Of a stretch of 64,000 nt of DNA, positions 35,131 to 47,642 are shown piece after piece. The position numbers and the translations under genes are program-made. The stretch comes from Siderastrea siderea (Eukaryota > Cnidaria > Anthozoa > Scleractinia > Rhizangiidae). The notes beneath the pieces are model-generated. The model was not told the origin of the DNA and did no database searches. It worked only from the letters and a program-made list of their open reading frames with translations. Positions within the stretch are counted from its first letter, which is position 1, and every line of letters begins with the position of its first letter. Location: positions 20,304,142-20,368,141 of the forward strand of contig OZ034975.1 in assembly GCA_964030785.1 (NCBI GenBank), in the 5' to 3' direction.

Positions 35131-36876
35131 GGCCGTTGACAAAACGTGGATCGGACCAGACCGGATCGAATCGGATCGGATCAGACTGACAAAACCTGGA
35201 CTGGATCGGACCGGACTCACAAAACCTGGATCGGGTCGAATTCTATCAAAGAAACTCATATCCACTCATTGAAAGTAGACGCATTTCAAATTCCCATTAA
35301 AGATGACAAAGAGAGGTCAAGAAAGTGATTGCCATTGCACTGTTTTTGCTTTTTCTTCTGCATTCTGTCGTGAAGTTTTTTGTTTTTTGTTATGGTTTTA
35401 CATTCTGTGAACTGCTTCATCACTTCAACTACTGCATTATGAAGAGGAAACTTCAATAGCGTGTGCCAGAGTATGTACAATTAAGTCAGTACCGAATTGA
35501 CCATAAAGTAACAATGATATCAAGATAACTCGCGTCTTTCTCATTCTTTACTTGGAACTTGAACCATGTACATATGATTACAAGGTTTTTAGAATGTAAC
35601 CATAGCTACCTCACAGAGGGTAATAAAACGGAACTTAAAGCTCCTAGAATGGCGGTATGACAAGGATACATGCTTTCATTTATTTGTCCAGATTCTAGAA
35701 TGGTGGAATATGAGATCTGTGTCGACAATTACAATAGCCTGATTCACACAATGGTTTAGTGTTCGCGGTAAGCCTGCATGACGAAAATTGTGTCAAGTTT
35801 GAGCAAAAGGTTTTATTTCGCCTTATCAAAACTGAAAAAAAATGTGACCTACTAAGGTAATAAGCATAGAATAGTAATTACCGGTACTTTAGACCTACTG
35901 AACAATGCAAGCTATCACTGTATAATAAAACAATCCGTTTGCTTTCTAACATTAATGTAGGTTTGATTATTGATTTTGTTCCAGGTTTTCTGGAAAATCC
36001 CTTTCAAGTAATGACAGTATACTTGAAGTTTCTTTTCAAGTGACAGCCGTGTTCATTCAGAAGCATTATATTTTCATTTCCATATTCACAATCAAAGTGT
36101 CTAATCAAATTATATTAGCTTTGCAAACTTTTGCATGCAAAAAGTTTCAAAGATGTTACAGTGAACACAGCTATTCATCCACATTGTATAAAAGAACAAG
36201 TTAACCTTTTTCTGTTTCATTTAAAAAATGTGATTTACGGTAAACCAAAGACACAGTTCAAATGCAAAATTTCATTAGTTGTTATATGACAAAACAGGGT
36301 CTCAAACTGAAATTTTTTGTCCATACTAATCTTATTTTTGTCACTGATTTTTAGAAGGGCGTAAATCGTTCAGTCATATGACCAATTTCTTCAATTTCTT
36401 TGAGATATGATAGAAAACCTTACCGACAGATAGTTTACAGGTCGATTCATTAATAGCTAAAATTTCAAGTAAAGGACGGCAAAGACGCAATCATTGTTAC
36501 TTTAGGCTCTATTCCTCTTTGTCTTTCCACGTGGATCTCTCTCTCTCTCTAGAAAAACGAGATCATTTAATGAAGTAGTTTAATTACATAACAATAAACA
36601 GTCAGTCTTAACCACCGAATGGAGAAGGAAAAAGCAAAAACGGTGCAATGGCAATCACTTTTCTTGATCTCTCTTCGTCATCTTGATCCAGAGATACCAC
36701 TTAACCATTTTTTAATGGAAATTTGAAATGCGCCTACTTTCAATAAGTAGATATGGGTTTGTTTAATAGAATACAACCCGATCCAGGTTTTGTGAGTCCG
36801 GTCCGATCCGATCCAGGTTTTGTCAGTCCGATCTGATCCGATCCGATCCAGTCCAATCCTGGTTTTGTCAACGGCC
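35131..36876. mobile_element. Mutator-like foldback element, 1746 bp, 9-bp target duplication
   Basis: The ends GGCCGTTGAC and GTCAACGGCC are flanked by a perfect 9-bp direct repeat, taacaaatg (35122-35130 and 36877-36885). Terminal inverted repeats run for about 220-260 bp (35131-35355 and about 36615-36876). In their outer part they consist of tandem 'gacaaaacctggatcgga' units. Nine-base duplications and long ends are typical of Mutator-like elements. No transposase frame is present, so it is non-autonomous. It lies in SLC19 intron 1. Confidence 0.85.
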
Positions 36877-37103
36877 TAACAAATGGTTGTGTTATTACTT
36901 GTATTGTTTTTCACACTAGGTGCCAACCAGTGTGGGTATTAGCTTTGTAATGTTTTGTTGCACATGCTTTATAATTACCATAGGGGATTTTGAATACAAA
37001 TTTTTACCTGTTTTGAGTTAAGTTCAGTTTTTAGCCTGCTAGCACTAGGTTTAGTTGAATCTCATCCTTGTTTTGTCAGCAGTGAAGAAAAACCTACATA
37101 AGC

Positions 37104-37998
37104 CACAGGCAGACAATCTGGACTGTTTGAGGCTGGGTGATGTCACGATACGCTATTTGATCTCATACATTTATTGTAATTTGTAATGGCTGACCTCGGC
37201 TTGATTCAAGTGATCGCGAGAAATGCTCCATAAAGTACCGAATATTGCATCTTTTTATCCCAAGTTGGGATCTTCTGTAAGCCAGATAAGTAAAGTTTAC
37301 TTACCTTACATCGTATGTGTGCTCTTTTGTGATTTAATGGGCTTTTGAGTCCGTTAATTCCTCGCTTGCCACCACTGCCCCCAACAAGAGTAGAAGAAAG
37401 AGACAAGGCTAGCAATTTCAATGGCCTGCCAAGACCAACAGCCTCGTGAATTTTTTGTCCAAGTTCTCCCACTTCCACCCCTCGCTTGTCATCCAGTCGC
37501 TTGTATGATAGACCTCTTTGGCCCACATCCTCTGACAATGGCGATTTTACAGCGAACTTGAAAATTCACAGTGTCTTTTGAAAATTATCTACCTTTCATT
37601 TGCCCGAGGCTGGATGGCAAGCGAGGCATGGAAGTGGGAGAACTTAGGCAAAATTGGCGAGGCTGTCGGTCTCAGTGGGTCATTGATAGCCTGGTCTCTT
37701 TCTTCTAGTATTGTTGGGGGCAGTGGTGGTGAGCGAGGAATTAACCGACTCAAAACCCCATTAAATCACAAAAGAGCACAGTCACATACAATGTACGGTA
37801 AGTAAACTTCATTTATCTGGCTTACAGTAGATCCCAGCTTGCGATAAAAAGGTGCAATATTCGGTATTTTATGGAGCATTTCTCGCGATCACTTGAATCA
37901 AGCCGAGGTCAGCCGTTACAAATTACAGTAAATGTATGAGATCAATTAGCGTATTGTGACATCACCCTGCCTCAAACAGTCCGGATTGTCTGCCTGTG
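37104..37998. mobile_element. Palindromic ~0.9-kb inverted duplication
   Basis: The left arm (37104 to about 37545) and right arm (about 37575-37998) are inverted complements along almost their full length, with about 10% differences and a very short centre. Outer ends read CACAGGCAGACAATC and its complement. 'cataa' lies close to both outer ends and could be a target duplication. Each arm reads outward through a similar frame with 'ALSLSST(S)LVGGSGG..GIN' and then a good donor site, 'ggtaagtaaac'. The arms may therefore have captured an exon. No family is assigned. Confidence 0.75.
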
Positions 37999-38519
37999 CA
38001 TAAACCAAACATGAATTCTGTGGTCTTTATGCTAGTGAGAGTCTTGTTTCATTTGTCAGTGCCAATGTCATCCTCCATGTTTTTTCAAATAAATGTTTAT
38101 TAGCAAAAGAAACACTTAATACAACAATACTAATACTAGTTACAGCTAATACTAGTTACACAAAGAAGAGAGGAGAAAATGTGCTTTTAGTATATTTGGA
38201 AGCTAGCTGGTAGGCCTTATGCCATTCCATGTGCTTACTGTTGCTATGATGGAGTTCCTTCAGCCATTTGAGTTGGGGAGATGCATTTGTGGGATATTAG
38301 TTTTGTGTGTACGAGTCAACTCCCAGACAGAGGTTTTAGTAGCTTGGCAGAGAAGCTTTCATATACAGGGGTATTAATGCAATTATATTTGCAGGAGCTC
38401 CATACCAACTTTACCACAGTTAATAGTCCATAATATTTTAGAGGGCAGACTATGAGGTTGTATTAACCCCAAAACTCGTTAGGACTTAGAAATTAATTAC
38501 TTGAGTTGTCTTTTTTAGT

Positions 38520-39995
38520 GTTTTTCTAATGTCACGCCTTTGTGAACCAACTGAAATAGAAAATGGGATGATTATCCATCCTTATTAGAGAATTGTGCCA
38601 TAAACTTTGATCAAGTTATTTGACTTTCAAAGTTGACCTCCTCCTAAATTGAAAGAACTTCTCTCATAAAACCACATTTAATCTCCAACGACTTAGTGAT
38701 GTCTTTCTTGTTAAGGTTACTAGAGAACACTACTGTTCCACCATACTTGTCTAACTCAAGATCAAAGAAGATTTTCCACTTACCCTGGCTTCCAACATCT
38801 AGACACTTTTTGACCCACATGTATGGCTTTTAAGGATTTATTGAAACACTGAATATATATCATTTTAAGGCCCCCATTTGAATAAGCATTAATCATTGCA
38901 TTCCGTTTAATTTTGTTCCCTTTTTATTTCATAGGAAAGAGTAGAAAAGATTGTTAACTTCTTTGATAACTTTCTCATTTGTGCATAGAGTTGATACCAT
39001 ATAGACAAGCTGAGAGGCGGCTAGATTCTTTAGAACGGTAATTTTCCTAATGAAAGTAAGTCTACGATAAGTTGCAAACATTATTCAATTTTTCTTGGTA
39101 GTTTAAAGCTGTAGTTGCTTCTGGGTCAATCGAAAACCAAACACCAAAAGCTTTTATTTTAAATTTAATTACAATAGGCCATTTAAATTCTCTTCCAGGG
39201 AGAGGGATTTCCCCCAACCCGCAGTTTGCTTCGGTCCAGAATGCTTCTGTCTTTTTATTATTGAATCTGAGGCCAGAAACTTCATAATAATCATCTACTA
39301 ATTGGGGGGAGGCTAGCAAAGAAATCTTTGATCCATCTAATGTAAGCATTGTGTCATCTGCATATTGGCTGATCTTGATTTTCTTTTCATTAACAAAGAT
39401 ACCTGTGACATTTTTATTTTCGCAAAAAGCCTTGGCCAGCACTTCTGCAGCCGAAATAAAAAGATAAGGTGAGAGAGGGAAACCCTGTCTAACACCTCTT
39501 TGGATTCTAAAGAAGTCACTGGCCCATCTGTTTTTTAACACACAATGCTCCGAGGTAATAGAAAAGGTTCAGCCATTTTGTGACACTTAAGTGCCAAAGC
39601 GAAGTCCTAAAACGTGTTTGGATGAAAGGCCAATTGTATAGTGTCCAAGGCTTTTTCAAAATCCAAGAACAAATTAAAAGTAGACCAGGTATATTCTTCT
39701 CTCTAGAGTAGGAAATTAAACTATCTACAAGTCTAATGTTTTCTCCTATGAATCTCCCTTGCAAAAAACCTGTCTGGTGGTTATTGAGGAAAGTAGATAG
39801 AACGTTTTTTAATTGATTGGCAGTAGCTTTAGCTGCTATTTTATAATAATTACAATTGAGGAGAGTCAATGGTCTCCAATTGTTTGTAAAGTAGGGTTCT
39901 GTGTGATACCTCCTCTCTAGGTTACTAAAAGTTGGCCCGTTTGGCAGGCAAAGTTTAATGCATTAACAAGGGGAGTAGAAATATTGTCAGATGTT
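38520..39995 (-). mobile_element. L1-clade LINE fragment (reverse transcriptase), minus strand
   Basis: On the minus strand the order is: 'TPLVNALNFACQTGQL', 'NNWRPLTLLNCNYYKIAAKA', 'HQTGFLQGRFIGENIRLVD', then 'RGVRQGFPLSPYLFISAAEV', and 'YADDTMLTLDG' with the catalytic Asp pair (about 39340-39370). The thumb ('LRFNNKKTEAFW') and C-terminal parts ('GGLKMIYIQCFNKSLKA', about 38830-38885) follow. Stops and frameshifts near 39530, 39060 and 38950 break it. It is truncated at both ends, lies in SLC19 intron 1, and belongs to the same clade as the copy at 6637-10110. Confidence 0.85.
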
Positions 39996-42900
39996 GTCAG
40001 ATATAGGAGATGTGCACTCTACCAAGGTTGATTGAGAACTGAGCTGTTAGTGGCCAGGCCAAGGCCATTTTATACCAGAACTTTCTCTTTAAACACTTTA
40101 AATCATAATTTGCTATAATACATTCATGGACTTTCTGGCACTGACTAGTGAATTGTAAAACAACATTTACAACAAAACTTGAAAAAGTCAATTTGACCAA
40201 AAAGCTTCAGCCTTCTTCATGGTGACATTTTGAGCTGCTTGATCTGACTACCAATCATTACAAAAAATGGGTGAAAGACTGGGAATGAAATGAAGGAAGA
40301 TTTTAGTCATTGCCTAAACATACTTCAAAGACAGCACTATTCTTTCAAGGGCAAAGATTTTTGTGTATGAGCAAATCAGGCAAATGTGATTTTTGGCAAA
40401 GTGTTCGACCAAGTAGGGTAAAAAAAAGAATTTGCGGGTGACCCAGTTGCATGCCTTTTTCTCTTTCTCTAACTTCTGAGCAAGTACGAAAACATCGCTC
40501 TCATGAGCCTTTTTAAAATTGCCAAAGTAGCTGCAGAAAAGCAAAGTAAAACAACGTGATAGCAATTTTATTTTTGACAGTTTTAAAAGCCCTAAAATTC
40601 GGGCTTTAGTTTTACTAGTTTGATAAACCGATACAGTCATTGCAAGTGTACAGCATACCACACAAACAGAGGATGGTAAGCCTGTGGTGTATCCATGATT
40701 TAGATCATTTATATCCAGACATTTTTCAGCTGATGTAAAATAATTTTAACATATACAGGACACATATTATACAACTGGTTTTAACATATACTGGAGCATG
40801 TTCCCTGATAATTTAATTTAAAAAACAACAAGCTCTACATGCTCTACTTAACAATAGATCCATAAATGTCAACTCTCTTAAATAATCTTGGAGTCTTCCA
40901 GTCTCTGGTTTGGGTCACCAAATCTCCCAGGTAAAAGTGCCTCTGCATCTTTTCTCTACAATACTAAGATTTTAACCCCAGATTTTACCCAAATCCAAAT
41001 TGAAATTTTGGTTTTTCAGATTTGTGTCACAGTTCCTGACTGAATTTTTTGGCGTCTTTCCACCAATCTGTTACAGATGTTTACATGAACCAAAGGAAAT
41101 ATTTTTTGTTATTATGGCCTTCTAAGTGAGTGTCTGATTGGATATAAATGTTCAACCAATTGAAGTCCACAGCAGAAACGTCTAATTTTGCTGCAAATTT
41201 CCTACCCTCACTCGATATGGGCAGAGGTGGGTTGATTTTGATTTTGATTGGGGGAAAGGGATTGGTCTGTGGGGTGGGTCTAGGGGGGGGGGGGGGTGGC
41301 TTGATTCAAAAGAAGTAAATCTCCAGATATCAGATTTCCAGGGTTTGGCATCTCTGTAGTTCTCTATTCTGCATAAATAGTTTCTGCAAGCACCAGAATC
41401 AAGTCTGTGGCTCTTCTCTCCAAAAATGACCCAATTGATACACCTGTCTCTTTTATCTCGTGCAGGGTTAAGTCTCAGTTTTTGTCGTAAATATGTAGAC
41501 AATTTTTGGTTTGCCATCATAGGTTTCTGTCTTGGTTTTAATAACTTGCAATTTGGATAAAGTTGTGTTGTTTGTTTGTCAGTAGCATAATTTTCCAGTC
41601 TGTGAAGCCCACATTTCTCTCGGGTATCCCTGACTTAAGAAGTATGGCTTTGAAATAAACATATACATAAATGGCCATAAGGAGTGTACATGTGTAGACT
41701 TGTTTGGTGTAGTAGAGGTAGAAACATTCCCTGTAATGTATAGTGAGGTCAGCAAAAAGCTATTTGTACAAAACTGATTGTAGGTTTGTTTCTCTAAATG
41801 TTTACCTTGTATTACACCTAAGAACTAAACTAGTAATAGTTCTCACTATAGCTGCCCCCACTTTTCTATAATTGTGATTGACAATGGCAAAGTGAAATAA
41901 GCACAACCAGTAACAACATAATTTTATATTGTTGTAAGGGCTAGCACAACTGAAACGATATTTTAAAAAATGCAACAAGGCAACAATAATTGTTGCCTTG
42001 TTACATTTTTATAGTTTGCAGAAAGGAGTTTGCCTAGGCAATGTGAACTACACTGGACTTGGTTATCTTTGTGTTTCACTCTTTGTATTTAGTGTATCCA
42101 TTGTTTGTTGTTCATTTTCAGTTGTTTGTTCACTTTACATCAGTTTAAGAAAACACATTGTAATAAAGAACATGCACAGCTGAAACTGTACTTTTAAAAC
42201 ATACAGAAACGCAACAATTACTTAATCCATTGACTTGTGTGTTTTTGTGTGTTTCACATAAAATAAATTTTGTCTGCTCAAGTTAAATTAATTATTCTGA
42301 TATGGAAAACTACGTATCAAGTATTAGGCAGAAAACAACCTTGAAAACGAAAATTGCTGAAATTTCCCACATGTTGATGAGAGCCACTCGTATATCCCCA
42401 AATTTCAACTTGTTTATGCAAATTAGTCCGTGTTTACAAAATATTGCCTCTTAAACCCCACCATCACAAACAGGATAATCGACAAAAAGATTTTCCAGCC
42501 AAAAATTTTATTCAAATAAACAATGCTTTTGCTTTTAGGAAGCAAAAATCTTTCGATTTTCTTGCATGAATGCACATGCATGTAATTTTTGCAGCTACCT
42601 CACATGACTTTAAGGTGACTGGTTGATCAGAATTGGAGCGGCTTTGCGAACAAAATTCAAGCTTGCAAATAACAGCCGGTCATCCGACAAATGTCCGGTA
42701 AATTTTAGCCTTTGACCGGCATTAAAGCTTAGCCTGGTCAGACACTCTGACCAGGGATTTCTGATTTAGTCAAAAAAAAACTTGAACTTCGTGGCCAAAT
42801 ATCGAACAACTTTATTTTCTTATTCAGTTACAATACAACGTAATTTTATCATGCGCCTCTTGTTTTCTCTCAAGCCACGTACTAAACAGGCGCCAATATG

Positions 42901-44877
42901 TTTCATGTTAATTTACGCAATTTTCAGTCACATCCTAATAGATAATCAGGCTGCATTTAATGTAAATTATATTCGACCAAATACAACTAAAATCTCAGGC
43001 CTCATTTTATTACTTGTTGTCTGCTGTCTGCAAGTACTCTGGGTTTATATTTACTGTCGTTATTTGACCCAATTGATTAGTTTATGCAAATTTGATATAC
43101 GCCCGAATTGTCAAAATTGAACACTTTTACATGTAATATCTGAATCCAAAGGCTTAAAAAACAAACTAAAAAAATGTAAATGTAACCAAAAAGTTTCAGA
43201 TCAGCATGATCACAGGTCAGTTTTATAAACGTCTTTGGTTCAAATAATATTATTTCTTATTGTGAAGTGACATTTTTTTTTGTGAATAGCGTGAATGTAC
43301 AATTAGTCACACTTCCTAGTAAGTTACGATCAATTTCAACGCCAAATACAATTTTATTTTCCAATTCAAGCTCACAATTTCAATTGAAAGAAAAGTACCA
43401 TCATCTGTTTAAAACATTTGTTATGTGAAGGGGGAGACAGTTAATGACACTAGATAGTTTCAGTGTGCTAACTACGCAACAATGCTTTTCAATCTTTTTC
43501 TGTTCGGTTCCGGACACTGAAAACAATGTCCAATCTTTCACGGAAAAATTACTGTCAGAAAGTGTCAAAGAATTCACTTCAACCAATTTCAACTCTCAGA
43601 ATGTTATTGCGAGTTTTCATATTCCATCTAGTGAAATTTGTGCCAAGCTGACAAGCTGCCTATCACTTCATCACTTCAGTAATTTTCCATAGTTATTGCA
43701 GTGGGAAAATACATGGGAAAACCGAGATAGCACATGAATGCGAGTGAGTGAAAAACAAACTGTCAAAGTTTGTAGACTGTAGACTTGTGTTTGTATTTAA
43801 TAGCTTCAATAATCCATAAAAAATTGTTTGGTTAACAAGCAATGGAATTTTTTTCAACGGCAATAATTATGCTCCACAGTCACATCTTAAGTCACTGAAG
43901 AAAAATCTTGACCGAAGTTTCAATGAGGAAAGTTTCTAGCAACTACGATGAAGTGACGACCAAACACTTCTTCTGGACAAAAAACCAAAAACCCAGGAAA
44001 GTCTACAAACAACGACCAGCTAAATGTGTCCGAAAGCAAGATTCTTCTTTGGACCTCAATTCATCAGAAAAATCTGAAGAGACTCTCTTCACAATCAAAG
44101 AGGAAGACACAGACTATTATTAAACCATTTTTGTCTGCATGATGCTCCAAAAAAAAAAGTTACTGTCAGTAGTGCTGTGTATTTTAGGAAATTAATATCT
44201 CAAGCTGAAGGGAAATTGAAATATTGAAGCGCGTGAAATGGATTGCACTCTCTAATTTTGAATTTCTAACTATGAAGATTATTTTTGTCCGACCAGACTG
44301 GCTTCTTGTCTGGCCAAAACCTTGACACTGGCCTGACAAAGGACCTGCTTATGGACAAAAATTATTTGCAAGCTTGAAATTGCAAAAATCATAGAAATCT
44401 GGATCAAACGATCAGTTAAACAATTTTTAAAAAGCAAATCAACATTTAAAAACAACATTTACCATAGTCCATACTGTGGCGCTTACCCAGGTCTTGTAAA
44501 ATCTGTTTGACGTCTGTTATTTGGTTTAAATTTTTGAAGCAAACTTAAGCTTGTCTTTTGCAAATCAAAAGGCTCTTAATGTGAAACGGCTTTTCGTTGC
44601 TTTAAAGAGCCGTCAGCTGAATAACTAAACGATACCACCTTGTGCGCTTACGCTGTTTTACTAATTATTTAATAATAACAAAATATTTTTTCCTTGTGCA
44701 AACTGCGCACCTAGTTTATCAAATCAGGATTTTTTTTCCAAAATAGAAACCTATCATATTTCCGGTATTTCTTTCTTTTGTGTACCCATCAATATTATGT
44801 TTTTGTAGCTTCAAGTCAAATTTAAAAAATGTATATAATATAAAATTATTATATTGTTGCAATTCTTCTGTTTGTAG
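39996..44877. other. Rest of SLC19 intron 1, no exon seen
   Basis: AT-rich sequence holds short random frames and a poly-G run (41282-41296). I saw no splice-bounded coding segment and no clear element. Frames at 42782-43120 and 43908-44123 have no recognisable motif. Confidence 0.5.
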
Positions 44878-45019
44878 TTTACAGATTGCCAAACATGTTG
44901 AGATGACAAGGTTTGCTCTGGTGTTTGGAATAAACATGTTTGCTGCTTTGCTGCTACAAACAATCCTGACAAGCATTGTTGTGGATAAACGAGGGCTAAA
45001 CCTTCCAGTTATTACGCAG
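44878..45019 (+). CDS. SLC19A: SLC19-family transporter, exon 2 of 3
   Basis: The exon starts after acceptor tttgtag and ends at donor cag|gtcagt. Its first base completes a Ser codon begun in exon 1 (ag|t), and it ends on a complete codon. It encodes helices 10-11: 'FALVFGINMFAALLLQTIL', then 'IVVDKRGLNLPV'. The motif 'ALVFGIN.F.AL..QT' followed by 'VVD.RGLNLPV' is strongly conserved in SLC19 proteins. The 10.6-kb preceding intron is filled with mobile elements. Confidence 0.92.
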
Positions 45020-45057
45020 GTCAGTGGTTAGTTTAATAACTATTTTTAAAACTTGTC

Positions 45058-45318
45058 CCTGCCCCAGGTTGTTCAAAGAGTGGATAACTTTACCCAGTGG
45101 ATAAGTCACTATCGAACAGAGCATTTTCAGTTTCCTTCAACTTACACATTTCAACCAGTTTTTGCAAGGCCACACACTTCATTATAGATACACTCTTGCT
45201 TTTCTCATTAAAAAAAAATCATAAGGCTATGTATAGATTTTGCCACAGTTTCTATCTGCTGGATACAACTTATCCAGGTGGTAAAGTTATCTGCCCTTTG
45301 AACGGCTGGGGCCTGAAG
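45058..45318. mobile_element. MITE in SLC19 intron 2
   Basis: The ends are inverted complements: 'caggttgttcaaagagtgga' with 'taactttaccc' on the left, and 'gtaaagttatctgccctttg' followed by 'aacggctgg' on the right. Arms are about 45-55 bp. The layout matches a hairpin repeat common in corals. Ends and target duplication could not be fixed exactly. Confidence 0.65.
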
Positions 45319-45943
45319 GACACCTTTCTTTATTTTTGCTTCTTAACGGGGTGTTCCACAACTTTTGTGCCCTAATTCAAACATGATTTGTATCTCACTT
45401 AAGGCAAGCTCACTACATGAAGGTTCTTGAAGAGCAAGCAAAAGAGCCCGTGTTTACCACGATGAACAATAACCATCTTTTTCGTGTAGCTTTTTATTTT
45501 TTGAAAGTAATCTTTGCCAAACAATAGAGAACTTAAGCATAGACGTTCATTAGCCACAGGTGTCAACCAGAAACTGAATGTTCCTTTCGTTGGCTTTCAC
45601 CAAGGCTGGAAAATTCTTGTCTGGTGGCTTGTCATCGTGGACATGATGTCTAAAGGTAAACATTCAACTTCTGGTTGCCCTCCATGGCTCACAAACTTAG
45701 TTTGATAATTAATTATATGTTCCTTGATAAAGAGTTGATAATGTTTATCTTAACTGACCCTTCAGTGATCCAGTAGAGATGCAGTTTTTCAGATGTGTTG
45801 GGACTTGATTGATTCTATGATAACTTGAATTGCAAAGTTGCTAATACACTTCAACAAGAGAGTGATGCCTTTTAGACTTGTTCCCTAAACCCTTTTTTGT
45901 AAATCTTGAAGATTTGTATGGTTTCTTGCCCTTTATCTTTCAG

Positions 45944-46144
45944 TTTGTGATTTATGGAAGTTACTTTTTTGTCATTGGAGCTGTATTCATGGCAAGAGCT
46001 GTGTATCATATGACCAGAGTGGGATGGCAAAAATGCTGGCGACAGCGATACATTCAGATGGAAACTCAACCTCTGGAAGCCTTGCCAAGCATGGAGGAAG
46101 AGCCTGGCACTACAGACAACCTTTTGGACAGGCTTGAAAACTAA
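45944..46144 (+). CDS. SLC19A: SLC19-family transporter, exon 3 of 3 (C-terminus)
   Basis: The acceptor is ctttcag, phase 0, and the stop is TAA at 46142-46144. It encodes the last membrane helix ('FVIYGSYFFVIGAVFMARAV') and a cytoplasmic tail of about 45 residues with acidic and Gln/Arg-rich parts. The three exons total 1374 bases, an exact number of codons, so the gene model closes without frameshift and the transporter is probably functional. Confidence 0.92.
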   Translation, partial: FVIYGSYFFVIGAVFMARAVYHMTRVGWQKCWRQRYIQMETQPLEALPSMEEEPGTTDNLLDRLEN

Positions 46145-46259
46145 TTGAATTTACAGGGTTTGATGAGGCCAGGCTGGTGGGCAAATTGACAGGCTAGAAA
46201 CACGATTTTCCCTGCTGGCTGCTTTGAGCATGTTGTCAAATTTTTTTTCTGATGTAAAG

Positions 46260-46426
46260 AATTTTAATTTAAAAACTTTGCTTGCCTATCACAAACATGT
46301 GCCTTCCTTCTCAAAACGTTGACAAAGCCCCTTTATTTTTAAGCAATTAATTCAGGGGCTTCGTCAACGTTTTGAGAAGGAAGGCACATGTTTGTGATAG
46401 GCAAGCAAAGTTTTTAAATTAAAATT
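46260..46426. mobile_element. Near-perfect 73-bp inverted repeat (hairpin MITE)
   Basis: Arms 46260-46332 and 46354-46426 are complementary with a single mismatch, around a 21-bp AT-rich centre. Outer ends are 'aattttaatttaaaaacttt'. It begins only 116 bp after the SLC19 stop codon, so it is probably transcribed in the 3' untranslated region. The low divergence suggests a recent insertion. No clear target duplication was seen. Confidence 0.85.
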
Positions 46427-47590
46427 AGGAATATTAGGATATTAGGAAAAGAACGTTGTAGTATCAGAATTTCAATTTTTAAGCTTAAACCTTAGAAGTT
46501 ACAAAAGGAGCAACAAGAGTGGAGGGAAAGGGACATTACCATGGACACTGTAACAGGATCTTGCTTTAAAGAATTGTCAAAAATACCTTATGAACAAAGA
46601 TAATATTGAAATTGTTTCAAGTTTTAATTTCACAAAATGGGGAGTGATTCTTCGGGCCTTAAACTTTTCTAGTCACAGAATTCTGTTCGAAACAAACAAC
46701 TAAACCGTCAATTCAGAGTTTTGTTGCAATGTTACAAAATGTTTATTATATTCGTCTGTTTTTTGCTTGTCTTGTTTATCTGTAAGTGATGATCGGCCAC
46801 CGTGCTGAGAGTGAATGTGATTGTGATTTTAGTTTTCTGGGTTATTCTAGCATTAGCAGATATGAGGGAAGGGTGTGGGGGTACGGACTCCCCCCCCCCC
46901 CCCCTTCAAACCTGTCTTTGTCTTTTAAATAGATTTTCAAAGAATTACCGGTAAATGCATTCAAACTACAAAGTAAAATAAAGGAAAACATGGTAGACTA
47001 ATAAAGAGAAAATCATATCGCTTGATGTAACTTTGTTAGATCTGAGCTGTCAATTATTGACTTTGAACTATCAAGTACCAACTGCCGTTTGGTCCCCCTG
47101 AGTAGCTGTGTTACAAACACGGTGCTCGGGAGACGCCGGTGTGTTTGTCTTGTTAAATAATTAACGTTATTGTCAGTTCCTAGCGATTGACGCAGTACTT
47201 AAAGTAATACTGGAATGTTCTGTTTATAGATGAAAATTGAGTGCTTGTTATGTAATTATTAATAAACTCACTTAGCATTGAATAAATTATGGGACTGTTT
47301 TTTGCCTCCAGAAAAGGGTTCGTTTTAATAAACAATCAGAATCTTACTTATTTCCATTCGCTCGAGGTTAAATAGACATTGCATCAAACATGATTGGCAA
47401 GTTTTGACATCTCACACTTGGAATTAATAATTCAAACCAATGACTCTGTATTACGTTTTTGAGTAAATGTGCATTCAAAATTTATGTATGAAGCGACAGT
47501 CAAGAAACCTGAACTGAACTAACGCAGTTTCTCTGGATCTTACTCTATCACGGGAAGAAAACGCCTTGCTGAGAAATTACTGGCAGGAAA
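46427..47590. other. Intergenic region between SLC19 and small membrane protein
   Basis: AT-rich, with a poly-C tract near 46890-46905. A possible AATAAA near 46975 could serve the SLC19 transcript. No exon is seen. Confidence 0.45.
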
Positions 47591-47598
47591 TATATAAG
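47591..47598 (+). promoter_or_regulatory. TATA box
   Basis: TATATAAG lies 45 bases before the ATG at 47643. A TATA box is expected about 30 bases before the transcription start, which would put the start near 47620-47625 with a very short leader. Confidence 0.5.
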
Positions 47599-47642
47599 TG
47601 ACTTACTCAGTCCTGAAGACTAAATGAAATACAGACTGAAGC

